64,000 nucleotides of DNA from Polychytrium aggregatum (taxonomy: Eukaryota; Chytridiomycota; Chytridiomycetes; Polychytriales): positions 62,001 through 126,000 of the forward strand of contig NW_026516305.1 in NCBI RefSeq assembly GCF_025602895.1. Reading direction: 5' to 3'. Below are positions 9,216-19,763 of the stretch, one piece after another. The notes beneath the pieces are model-generated. The model did not search any database and was not told the DNA's origin. It saw only the letters and a list, made by a program, of their open reading frames with translations. The position numbers and the translations under genes were made by a program. The number at the start of each line of letters is the position of its first letter. The first letter of the stretch is position 1.

Positions 9216-12200
9216 TCAGACAGCAACAAACTCGAACGACCACGTTCTGTGTGTCCACAGCTTGACGTCCACAACGGGCTCAGTGAGCGATTCCGGGTGC
9301 GTCGTGGGTATTTCCGATGGCCGACCAAAGAGCGTTGATCGGCGCATAACAGCCCGCGGTTTCTGCCCCGTGCTCTGGTCCGGCTGCTCGCCAATGGCAG
9401 CGTGCTCCTCGGATCTCTGAGTTCGATGCGTCGAGCTCTTGGAGCTGCCGGCTCGTCTCAGATCCTTCGCCGCTGGTGCCTCCTGGGCTGCTTCAGACAG
9501 CATGGCCTGAACCTGGTCGAGGAGTTCCTTGGACGTGTGTCCCGGCTCGTCTCGGTGGCCCTTGACTGAGCAGCTCGACCCTGTTGCGCCGTCATGTAGA
9601 TCGCCAGCGGGCTCAGCAACGGCTTTGTGGTCGAGCGGGCCAAAGGACGGCGGCGGCAAGCGAATCTGAACGTGCTCCACATCCCACCATGACTTGCGGA
9701 AGGGCTGCCTTCCTTTCATGCAATATTCGAATCCGGACGTATTGGGTATGATCGAACCCTCTTGAGCCTGAACCAGAATGCTGGAGGCGAGTCCTCCGGG
9801 ATTGTCTGAGGCCTTGGTGCCCTTTTGAGAGGCAGCGCCGGCAGCCGGGTCGCTGCCGAGTGCGCTGCTGTCCGGTTTCTGAGCACACGCAGATGAGTCG
9901 CAGGCGCCAAAGGACACCTTGGACCTCGAGAGCGATGTTGTTCGCATCGGCTCGCGTTCGTGCGGGCGCCCATGCTCGTGCTCATGCTCGTGCTCCGGGA
10001 TCGAGCTGCTGATGCACTCGGGCACGCTGGGATCTCGTTTCTCTTTCATGTTGAGAATGGCAATGCTGACCAGCTGGTACGAGTCGGACCTGAGAGACTC
10101 GCGATAGGGCCACACGGCGCTGCTGTCACAGTATGCGTGGCACTTGAGGATCTTTTCGATATCGAGGAGCTGTCTGTTATGCTCACAAGTCCGGGCCTCT
10201 GCTTCCGAGGTACCATCCCAGCGCGGTGAGTTTGGCGTTTGAGTGCTCGGTGTGGGGGTTTGAGAGCACTGAGGCTCAAGCTCGGCAGACTGTAGCGGCC
10301 CGGGAGCCTGGAGGCTCAGCGAGCGAGGCGGCAGCAGCATGGGCTCGCATGAACGGCCATCGTCGAGAGAATGTGGCTCAAAATCGGCGCTCGGGGGCCT
10401 TGGGGACTCTCTGCACCCGTCCTTAGAGCTATCGAGCGGCGACGGGAAGATGACCTTGCGGCTCTTCAGGATCTTGAAGCACTCGTTCTTGATCAAATGA
10501 CGCTGCAGCTTTTCGATGCTGTGGTCGTGAGTCTCGGGCAGCGACTTTGCCTTGCCTTTGCTGCTCTGCTTGCCAAGAGTCGAGAAAATGCTGGACAGAC
10601 CATGCTCTGGAAGCGAATTGCGGCGACTCTTGCGACGTTGCGCGGAGCGAGGCTGGTCGGACTCGGTACTCTGTCGTGGCAGGTAGTCTTGCGCGTTCTT
10701 GGGGATCGCGTAGAACTCAATGTCCTCGCGCAGGACCAGGAGATACTGGATCGGGTGTGGCGGGCGAGTGGGCGCTATCTCGACCATGCTCTCAAGCGGC
10801 CTGGGCGGCGGGAGAGCAGCGGGCTCGGCGTGGATGGCTCCAGTGAGGACGCTTGTGGTTGTGGCCGGCACATCAGCAATAGACGGCCCAACCACGGACA
10901 CGGGTGTGATTTCATTTGCGCTGAGATCAGAGATCGTGTACGCATGTGGGAACCGTTGGGAGATGTACGATACGATCGCACTTTTGGCAGCCGAAATACG
11001 CCGGGTGATTCCAAACTGAGTCACCAGGTCCGACCGTTTCGGCGCAGCCGCTGGCTCGGCTGGAAAGCGCTCCATCGTTGAGTTGCGGATTTGAGGGGCC
11101 TCGTCAGCGGATGGCGGGTTTTCTTGGGGCAGCATGCATGCGCTTGGATCTGCCTGTGCAGTCTGGGCTGCTTCGGTGAGGATTGACTATGAAATCAGCA
11201 AGCGAAGATGTGAGTCAGGTCGTCCGTGAGAAGTACGAGCCACGATCGGCCCCGCTTTGTCGGCTGCCGTGTGATGCATAGGCCCTTTACACCACACCCA
11301 GAGGCCCCACCAGGCTTCATGAAGATCAAAGTCTCAGTCGATTCAAGGGCCGGTCGCTGTTACAGTGCACCGGGCCAACTGGATCGCTTTGTACCAGAGA
11401 CAACAGGCTACTCACGCTGCTTCGAATGGACTCGGCAGTAGCCGGCTCCAGGGAGGGGCCGTTCCCGGCGCTTAAGGCCGCTGCAAGTTCATCAGGCTGC
11501 ACGGGGCCCTCCTTGGGAGGCTGCTCGTGGGCATCATCAACAACCGGAGCAGCGCTGGTGGAAGGCGGGGCGGTGTTGATCCCGGCCCGAGAGGATCGTC
11601 TGGAGGCCGTGCGCGATCCACCGGCAGAACGACGGCGTCCGGAGCGGGTCGTCAAGCTGCGACGCACCATGTCAAGGGCCTTCTTGTGCTCCTCCTCCAG
11701 GGCCTTCTTGATTTCTTCGTTCGCGGCAATGACCTGGCGAAGACCATAGGCAATGTACCGAAACAGGGTCGGGTCGAGGTCGGAGTTGACGATTCGCGCC
11801 TCATGGAGGTCCGAAAAGGCGCCCTCGAGCAGCTCCTCCTCCGGGTTGCGGAAGGACTCACGTTCGTGCTCGTCGGGGGCTGGGGTGCAGGCCTGACTTG
11901 GCTCGGAGCTTGCCGACAGATCCGAGTCGGCTTCGCTTTCGGAATACTCCAGGACAGACTCGTTGTCGGGGTAGTGTTGGCGCCAGCGGAGCGCGGCGGA
12001 GCGGGATATGGACGACCTTGCGGCGTTCTCATCGGAGGAGAGGCCTCCCGGCGAAGGCGACTTGGAAGACGACGGAGACTCGGCGCCGGATGGAGCTGGC
12101 GTCGGCAGGGCAGCGACCTGAAGGGTGCTTGGATCATCAAGAAAGAGGCCAGGAGGAGTGTTGGTCGCAGGAGGCCGCTCCTGAGGATTGCTCGTGGTAG

Positions 12201-12399
12201 TTGGCGAGGCCGGCGTGATGGAGCAGAAGGGAATGTAGCCCGAGGGGAAGAGCGACGTGAGTAGGCTATCGGGAAACAGGCAGATCAGCCTGGAAGATAT
12301 CCGGAAGCGATCGCCACGCAGATTCAGAAAGACAACGGAGTCGCCAAACATGAAGCGATCGGTGGCCGAGCCGGGCGCTGGACTGGGTGGGTTCATCAT
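9216..12399 (-). CDS. Whi2-like BTB/KCTD-domain protein
   Basis: Two exons, 12399-11416 and 11186-9216, separated by a 229-bp intron (AGC|GTGAGT, CATAG|T), give 984 aa. Residues about 15-55 (FMFGDSVVFLNLRGDRFRIS, then LICLFPDSLLTSLFPSG) resemble the BTB/KCTD-like fold of fungal Whi2 proteins. Exon 2 has QYLLVLREDIEFYAIP, a block I associate with Whi2-like proteins, and C-terminal blocks around FRKSWWDVE and VKLWTHRTWSFEF. The rest is Ser/Pro-rich and probably disordered, with an Arg/Ser-rich patch (RSGRRRSAGGSR). In yeast Whi2 works with Psr1/Psr2 phosphatases in the general stress response and damps TORC1 under amino-acid limitation. The ATG was placed at the MM doublet because upstream frame has no ATG; a TATATAG lies at about 12625-12632. 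Identification rests on remembered motif resemblance. Confidence 0.6.
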
Positions 12400-14058
12400 G
12401 AACTGTGGGAGCAAGTCGAGCACGGCCGGCAAAGGCAGATCAAGGACAGGGAGGGGAAATGGGTCGGTGTCGAGATCGAGAAAGGAAAAAGAGCGAAGAC
12501 CAGCGAGGGCGGGACGAAGAAACGGATGCGAAGAGCCGATGAGGGCGGAAGTGGGATCGAAGACAATCGGAAGCACCGACAGGAACGAGCGGCGGCCGTC
12601 GATGCAAGGGCGAGTCTCGCGGACTATATATCAGGGGTATGGCGTGGCGCCGATGCAGTGTCCGTGACGACGGCTGCGATGGACGTTGTCTGAGCGAGCG
12701 CCGGTAGTTTGGCCGTGCCGGCGAATGGAAATGGGGACGGAGATGGGATTGATATCCAATGACACGGACAGAGGCCGTAGAGGAATAGTCCAGCGACTGC
12801 CAGTGACAGCAGAGAGAGAGCCGAGGATTGATGAGATCGAGACGGAGGTATTGTGACGAGGGTCGGCGTGACGAAGGCCGATGGTATTGACAGCAGCCGG
12901 GTTGGCAAGTCGATTCGGCGACGAGTGGCAAACGGGCTCTGCGACGTGACGAATGCTCCGTCATTGGTTGTGTCGGACTGACATGATCCGGACGCCGCCG
13001 CCGCGGATTGGCTCACCTGAGGAGAGGGTGTGTGTCCGGAACCGATGCTGCAGCGGATCGGGTGGTTGCGATAGGTGAAGATTGCTGCGATGGATGGATG
13101 GATGGGTGGATCGATCGAGTGGTTGCGATAGCGAGGACCGCTGCGATTCCTCGCCCGGCAGCGGCAAATGTGCTGCTCCTGGTCATGATTCTGCAAACAT
13201 GGCCTCGGATCGAGAGCCACGCGCCCATGTCACGACCACGCCCAGCGACGACACTTTGATTTAGCTGCCCTCCTCCACCACCACCAACAGCGTCGCCTGC
13301 CTCTGTCCACGATCGCAGCGTCATCTGCTTTCCCGTCTTGCTGCTCAGTCAGCCGCCATCGGCATTGGCGCTGACCGAGACCGTCCATCTGGGTCCTGGG
13401 AAACGCAGCCCACCTCTGCCGGCGCGTCTGGTGCAAGTATGCCTCGCTGGCGTGGAGCGACAACGATCCTGGGTCTGATTCCAGGATTGGTGCTGGTTCC
13501 GCCATGCGATCTGCTATGCAACCCTCCATGCGATCTGCTATACAACCCTCCATGCGATCCGCTGCACCGCACTGGACTTGCAGCGGCGCCGACCCCAGGC
13601 CATCTGCCCTCCACCGCCACCAGGCAGTGCTCAATGCAGCCACACAACGGCCACAGTCGAGCCGCCCCAACACAGCGCCACACAATCCACAAAACCGATG
13701 AGGACCCACACAACAGCCACAGCGCAGCAGTCACAATTCAGCAGCCACAATGCAGCAGCCACACCGCTGCGCGTCGGCGCCGCCGCCTGTCGCACCGCCC
13801 TTGCGCGCGTGGCGTGTCCCTCGGCGTCGCCACCCGCCGTGCTGTGCCCCGTGCGTTCGCCATTCAAAAGCGATCGATCGCCGCTGTCCGCCTCGTTGCG
13901 TTCTTGGTCCAACATCCTTTGCCCTCGGCTTCGCTGGCCATCTGTCTGGACAGCGCTCTCGGCTCTGCAAGTCTCCAGGAGCACCCGTCTCGATAGCCCT
14001 TCGCTTCCGTCCAGATCGAGATCCAGATCCAAACTGCCCTCGTCCCTGTCCAATTGCC
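12400..14058. other. Divergent intergenic region with 21-bp repeat
   Basis: Lies between the divergent Whi2-like gene and the secreted hydrolase. It contains a TATATAG at about 12625-12632 facing the Whi2-like gene and a tandem repeat of a 21-bp unit CCATGCGATCTGCTATACAA-type at 13502-13563 (three copies, the third diverged). Long frames on both strands (for example 13230-13709 minus, 13578-14210 plus) are compositionally biased and mutually overlapping; none is convincing. Confidence 0.45.
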
Positions 14059-15533
14059 ATGTCTGTCCTCTTTCGCTGGGCCATCGCCCTCGTCCTCCTG
14101 CTGTCCCAGGCAGCTGCCGATCCAACCCTGCAGTATCTGCCCCAGGTACGGCGCTCGTCTCTGGAGGAAACACACCCCGCATCGCTTTTGTGTCTGCTGC
14201 ACTCGACTGACTCGACATCGACAACTGCTGGATGCTGCTTCGTTCTTCGCCATCCAGGGCAACTACCAGTTTCCCTTCTACTCCTCTGTGCCCCTCGGCA
14301 CCCAAAACACCCAAATCAAGCGCCTTGTCTTTGCCCTGCACGGTATGTTCTCTCTCCCTCTCTCCACTGCGGCGCTCTGCCGTACCGGTCGTCTTCCTTC
14401 GTTTCTGCATCCTCGTCTCCCAACTTCTGTAGTGACCGGCCTGCTAACGTCCTCTCCGAACCCCAGGCATCGGCGGTAACGCTCTCCAGGACTTTACCAC
14501 CGTCACTGGAAACTTCCCAAACATCATGTTTGAGACTGCCTTTGTCACGCCCTACTTTTACTGCAAAGGCGATTCGACTGTCGCCTCCAACGCTCTGACC
14601 TTCTGCGCCGGCTGGCTTGACGGCACGGCGAGCGACCAAAACAGCACCCTCTATTCCTTCGACATGATCGACCAGCTCGTCCTGCTCGCCAAGAAAAACT
14701 TCCCATCCATCAACTACTACATCTTTGCAGGCCACTCTGCCGGTGGCCAGACCATCCTGCGCTACGCGTCCTCGACCCAGATCGGCATCGCCGAGTATCT
14801 CTATGCCAACGTCAAGTACATTGTTGCCGGTGCCGGCACCTATCTCTACCTCAACAGCTACCGTCTCAACAGCAACGTCGACCCCACCACTATCTGCCAG
14901 TCGCTGGACAACTGTCCCTTGACCCAGAATGACTTTGTGCAGAACTACGTGCCGCCGCCGCCCCGCCAGTCATGCAGCGTCTATGACAGCGGCAAGTACG
15001 GTCTCTCTAGCGTCAACGATCCCAGCCAGCCGCCAAACTATGCCCAGCGTGCGACCGCTGACTGGATCTTCAACTCCCTCGTCGAGCGCAACATCACCTA
15101 CATGGTCGGCGACCTCGACACCGTCGCCAACTACAAGCTTGACGTTACCTGCTCTGCCATGGCCCAGGGCCCCGCCAGTCGCAAGATGCGCTTCCTCATC
15201 TTCTCGCGGTACATGCAGATCTTCTTCCCGGTCTACCAGCAGTACCAGAACCACAAGATCGTCCCTGGCTGCCCTCACAGCGATCCTTGCATCTACTCGA
15301 GCAAGGAGTTTGAGCTCGAGGTGTACTCTGGCACGACCATCAATCCCCCGGACTTGCCTCCGGCCTCGTCTATCACTGACAGCGGCTCGCTTCCCGATTC
15401 CACCCCCGTTGCCAAAGTTTCTGGTAACGGCGGCTCTACCAGCTCGGCCCCGTCGGCCCTCCCGTCCTCGGTGCTCGTGGGTGCATGCACCGTTGCCATC
15501 GCGGCGGTGCTTTCCGGGCTCTGGGCTTTGTAA
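14059..15533 (+). CDS. Secreted, probably GPI-anchored alpha/beta hydrolase
   Basis: Three exons (14059-14145, 14258-14342, 14467-15533) join in frame to 412 aa. The N-terminus MSVLFRWAIALVLLLSQAAA is a signal peptide. Then follow a beta-strand block (IKRLVFALHGIGGNA, the oxyanion-loop position) and the nucleophile elbow YYIFAGHSAGGQTI (GHSAGG, Ser nucleophile). The protein has several cysteines and many N-glycosylation sequons. The C-terminus is Ser/Pro/Gly-rich followed by SSVLVGACTVAIAAVLSGLWAL, a typical GPI-attachment signal. It probably acts at the cell surface; the substrate is unknown. The acid and His of the triad cannot be assigned with certainty (GCPHSDPC near the end is a candidate His). 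Signal peptide and first intron boundary coincide closely. Confidence 0.75.
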
Positions 15534-15959
15534 TGATCCCGCACATCTTCTCCTCAACCCACGTGGCCCCTCGGCTCGTTTGCTGTGCTGCTGTCATACT
15601 CCCACATGTCATCCCATTATACGTTTCCCTTTCTATCTTTTTCCTATTCCCTCAGGTATTGCCCTTGCGCTGCGTCGACTGTGTGTGTGTCCTGGCCTGG
15701 CTGCTCGGCACAATCGCTTGTTGCTTGTCAATCAATGCCGACTGCACCCACTTCCGAAACCCGCTGGCTGTTCGGCTGCCCAGAGCGCCGCGAATACATC
15801 ATCTTTACAGTCAATCCAATAAAAAAACGGGACACCCGTGATTTTGACGATTGATCAAATATTTTGTTACCCAATGCAATCGCGCGCTGGCCATGATCAT
15901 TCTGTGATTTGAATCAAGGGCGTCATTGTGGGAATCGCTCCCAGCTCAAGATGCGCTAG

Positions 15960-16322
15960 TTGAGCACCACACCAAGTCCCAAGATCCGTGTGTGCTCGGT
16001 GAACGAGTTCAACACATCCCAGGTGTGCTCACATTGTCGGGAAGCCAAGCGACTCGAGAAGGTCGAGCATCTTGATGTCGAGAAACCACACTTTGTCCGG
16101 AGCTGTGCAAGCTGCCATACGCTGTGGGATCGAGACATCAATGCAGCCAGGAACATGATCTCGGTATGCCAGTCGATCATCGCCACAGGAGATCGACCGA
16201 GTGCATTTAAGACTGTGCTCCCGAAACCAACCAAAACAAAGAGATTACCAACGAAGACAGGAGTGCAGTGCCATGGCCTACCCGCTGGGCCTACAGTCAG
16301 TCAGCGGGCTTCAGATATCTGA
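15960..16322 (+). pseudogene. Fanzor (eukaryotic TnpB-like) C-terminal fragment
   Basis: The frame has KIRVCSVNEFNTSQVCSHC, later FVRSCASCHTLWDRDINAAR and then NMISVCQ. This is the C-terminal signature of TnpB/Fanzor nucleases: a VNEF-x-TS-x-x-C-x-x-C first zinc knuckle, a second C-x-x-C, then the RuvC-III block W-D-R-D-x-N-A-A-R-N with its catalytic Asp. A stop at 15957-15959 closes the frame upstream and nothing resembling RuvC-I/II or the N-terminal domain is found, so the gene is broken. Fanzor proteins are RNA-guided DNA endonucleases carried by diverse eukaryotic transposons. Two further relatives lie at about 29400 and 47690. Confidence 0.8.
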
Positions 16323-16326
16323 AGCC
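16281..16326. repeat. Adjacent stem-loop and 20-bp perfect palindrome
   Basis: CCCGCTG (16281-16287) pairs with CAGCGGG (16302-16308). It is followed directly, overlapping by two bases, by the perfect palindrome GGCTTCAGATATCTGAAGCC (16307-16326). Both lie between the Fanzor C-terminal block and the right terminal repeat. In TnpB/Fanzor elements this is where the guide-RNA scaffold is usually encoded; that role here is inference. Confidence 0.6.
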
Positions 16327-16364
16327 AGAAAGGGAAAGTGTCCCGTTTATTTCTGGACCGACTG

Positions 16365-16941
16365 TAGATCCGCGAATAGCTGTTCTGGCTTGCATGCATG
16401 CGTTTTGCACACCGAGTAAACTCGTTCTCTGCCGCCTCGGTGGATGGCGAGAACCACGGCAACTTTGATGCCGAGCAGTCTCGCCCTATCACCGCCGTTG
16501 CCGTATCATAATCGCCGTTGCCGTATCATAAGCGCTGTTGCCGTATCAGCGCCATCATGTCGTGGGTTGTCGCATGACGCGCCGCATCCAATCCACCGGC
16601 CGTCCGAGCTCAAAAAGACAAGCCTCGACTGCTGGCCGCAGATTCCTGCCTGCCCTCCATCGCACCGTCGCTCTGTTGGGCTGGCAGCAGACAGCAGCTC
16701 TTTGCGCTCACAGACCTCGGTCGTCAGCCTCCTCGGACCATTTGGCAATATCGGCCTCTCGGGCGGCCGCCTGTGCATATTGCCATCCGCAGTCTTTCGA
16801 AGAGCACAACAACCGCAATCGCACCCACAATCGCAATCAAAATTGCAGCCATCACTGTACCGCTGCATCTGCATCTCCATCTCCATCTGCATCCCAGTCT
16901 ATCCACGCCCACTCGACGACACCCGTTGCCCGGCTTGCGCT
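16365..16941 (+). other. Upstream region of ADCK2-type gene
   Basis: About 575 bp between the transposon remnant and the first ATG of the kinase gene. It includes short CCGTTGCCGTATCATAA repeats at about 16494-16546 and CATCTGCATCTCC repeats at about 16864-16892. Open frames run through it but lack coding character. Confidence 0.4.
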
Positions 16942-19574
16942 ATGCGAGTGGGTCTGCTCGCATCTCTCTGCCCTCGGCTCGTCCAACAGTCATCCCGCCA
17001 TTCCCTCATCCAAGCACGCTCAGTGTCTCATCAAACAGCCGCACGATGGCCCGGCTTTCGTCTGCGATCCATCCCAGAGTGGCGGCGGCGACTGATTCTC
17101 CTCTGGAGAATGTCCGTGCCGTCGCTCACACGCTCAAGGCTTACCATTCGGCTTAGATCTTCGCCGTGGCCCAAGACGGCCTTGAATCTGTGTCGGCTCG
17201 CCGCAAACATGACTTCGGTTGCTGCTGTCTGCGGCTCTCGCACTCTCTTCTTCTCCTTTCGAAGCCCGTGGCTAGGACCGATGCGTTTCCGGCGACAGCA
17301 GCCGGCACTCCGCTCATGCTTGGCCCCTTGGCTGTCCGAATTCAGCATCGTGGTGCTCGACACACCGGCCTCGGGACTCTTTCGATGGATCTCGTTCGGG
17401 ATGCAGTCGCTTTACCGCCTCGTGCGCATCTCCGTGCGTGTCGTCGTGCTGGCGTTGATCTTTCTCCCGGTGGCAGCCTCCTTCCCACTCTGGCTGGTTG
17501 TCGACTACCACGATATCGTCAACGGACGGGAGCCTCGTCGTGTCTGGTGGCCATGGATGCTGCTCTATGCTTTTGAGCTCGCCGGACCGACGTTTATCAA
17601 GGTACGAATCTGTGTGTGGAACCGGGCGGTTGTTTCACTGGGCGAATGACCGAAGTTGCGTGATTGTCTGGCCGTTGCGGAATGGTCGGCTCGACTGACT
17701 ACTCGCTGGTTGCAAGAACATCAGCCGAGCGTCGTGCCAGCCTTCCATCTGCCCTGATGCATCTTCTTTGACGAGCCTGATCGGCCATCACTGCGCCTAT
17801 GATATGCACCGCCGCTCACGATGTGCCCTCCGTCCGATTCGCAGTTGGGTCAATGGGCAAGCTCGCGCAAGGACATGTTCCCACCATACCTCTGCGATAT
17901 CCTCTCGAAGCTGCAAGCCAATGTTAAACCTCATTCAATTCAGGCCACCCGTGTCATGATCCAGCGCGAGTTTGGCCGTCCAATCGAAGATATGTTTGAA
18001 CTATTCCAAGAAAAGGAAATCGGAGTCGGCGCAATTGCGCAAGTGTATCGGGCTCGACTCAAGAGCAACGACGGATTGTCTGGCGAGGAGTGTGCCGTGA
18101 AGGTTCTTCACCCCGGCGTGGAGGAGCTGCTCGAGGACGATCTCGCCATCATGGCCACCTGCGCATCGCTCTTAAGCCTGATTCCCGGTGTGCAGTGGCT
18201 CAGCCTGCCGGACGAAGTTGCAGTGTTTGGTGAAATGATGAAGCTGCAAATTGACCTTCGAAACGAGGCCCACAACCTCCGCCAATTCATCGCCAACTTC
18301 AGCGACCGCCCGAATGTGCTCTTTCCTGAGCCGATCCTTGGGCTGGACCGCAAGACCGTCCTGGTCGAGACCTTTGTGCATGCCATCCCAATCCAATCCT
18401 TTCTCGAAAAGGGCCACAGCCAAGTGACGTCCGTCTTGGGCGAGTACGGACTCGATGCGTTTTTGGTGAGTGGTCAGTCGTGTCAGCTCCGGCGTTTGGA
18501 CCGCCGCGATGCCGTCGAAACGCTTTTAGATTCTGCTTCAGATCCCTCGACAGCTTCCTAATCCTATCCCGACCCCGTCTTCCTCGCCACAGCACATGCT
18601 TGTGCTCGACAACCACGTTCATGCGGACCTCCATCCAGGTAAGCGACCTTTCCATCTGCGGTTGGGCTCCCGTTTTTGTGCAATTATCAGCAGCAACCAG
18701 AGCGAGTACTCCCCTTCTGCGGTGTTCAAACCAAGGCTGTATCTGACACACATCGCCATGTTTGTCTCGACATCCCCAAGGTAATATCTACGTTACCTTC
18801 CGACGGCCCTCGGACAACCAATCCACCCTCAAGACGCTCTTCCTCCGATACTTTTATCCAAACTACTCTCGTAGCCACGAGCTGGTGTCGGAGGAGTTTC
18901 TCCAGAGCCTGAAGGAAGTCTCGACGGAGGAGTGGGCATCCCATGTCGAACAGCTCTATGCCCAGGGATTCGAGCCACAGATGGTGTTCTTCGACGCAGG
19001 GCTTACCTCCACGCTCTCGGCCGCCAACCTAGTCAACTTTCTTGAGCTGTTCCGAGCAATCGCCGAGTTCAACGGGCAGCGGGTGGGCGAACTCATGATC
19101 GAAAAGTCCAAGACGCCGTGGACAGCGATCGACGCCGAAGGATTTGTGCACAAGACCGAGTCATTTATCCGCGACATCCAGCTGTCCACTTTGAAGCTGT
19201 CCAAGCTCCAGCTGGGCTTTATCCTAGGCACGGTGCTTTCTCTGGTGCGCGAGCACCACGTCAAGCTCGAGGGCGACTTTGTCAACGTCGGTGTTGCCGT
19301 GATGCTTCTGGAGGGCGTTGGTCGCCAGATGAATCCCGAGATCGACCTGCTCGAGCGGGCTCTGCCGATCCTGAACCGCGCAATCCTGACGGGAAAGAGC
19401 TTTGGCATCAAGGTGGTGGACGAAGACCCCTCGACCCTCAAGATCATGGGGGTTGTTGGTGTGATGGTGTATCTGGAGCTGCTGGTGTACACTCTGGTCC
19501 ACGGATCGCTGCGCGAGCTCAGGCAGGTCAACGAGTCGCTGCTCGAGGGAGGGCTGCTGTATGTTCCTGAATAG
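16942..19574 (+). CDS. ABC1/ADCK2-type mitochondrial atypical kinase
   Basis: Four exons (16942-17601, 17845-18465, 18593-18638, 18781-19574) join in frame to 706 aa. The N-terminus MRVGLLASLCPRLVQQSSRH is Arg/Ser-rich and fits a mitochondrial presequence. UbiB-family motifs appear in order: FELAGPTFIKLGQWAS (KxGQ), GVGAIAQVYRARL (Ala-rich loop), CAVKVLHPGVEE (ATP-site Lys), DLRNEAHNL (Glu), DNHVHADLHPGNI (catalytic loop Asp) and FFDAGLTS (DAG metal site in place of DFG). The long insert before the DAG motif and the overall order fit the ADCK2/yeast Cqd1 subgroup rather than Coq8. Cqd1 acts at the inner mitochondrial membrane in coenzyme Q distribution. Exon 3 is only 46 nt and encodes most of the catalytic loop. 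Confidence 0.85.
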
Positions 19575-19763
19575 AGACCGCTTCGGGTGCAACGAGGTGG
19601 AGATAGAATCGAGCAGGGTCTCTGTGACTGTCTCTGTCGAGGAGAGTGGGCACAGTACTGTGCACTGGCCTCCTGGCTCGTCCAACGGACATTGCCTGAG
19701 GTCGATCGTCGAGATTGCTCAACGCCGATCGTCGAGATTGCCCGAGGCCAAACGCGCTCTTTC

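Larger units (their letters stand above)
15808..16364. mobile_element. Short TIR element (TA target site) carrying a Fanzor remnant
   Basis: A 557-bp element with terminal inverted repeats flanked by TA on both sides (15806-15807 and 16365-16366). The left end begins CAGTCAATCCA and continues through an A-run to AAACGGGACAC. The right end, read on minus, begins CAGTCGGTCCA and also reaches AAACGGGACAC, so about 27 bp match with a few changes. CAGT tips plus TA duplication are the pattern of Tc1/mariner-type transposons. Inside lies the C-terminal end of a Fanzor (TnpB-like) protein and, before the right end, two inverted repeats. No transposase is present, so it is an internally deleted, non-autonomous copy. 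The AATAAA in its left end lies 285 bp past the hydrolase stop. Confidence 0.75.

Noticed and set aside
13631-14410. Overlapping 200-280-aa frames on both strands upstream of and over the secreted hydrolase
   Set aside because: They overlap the signal-peptide exon and introns of the plus-strand hydrolase and lack motifs.
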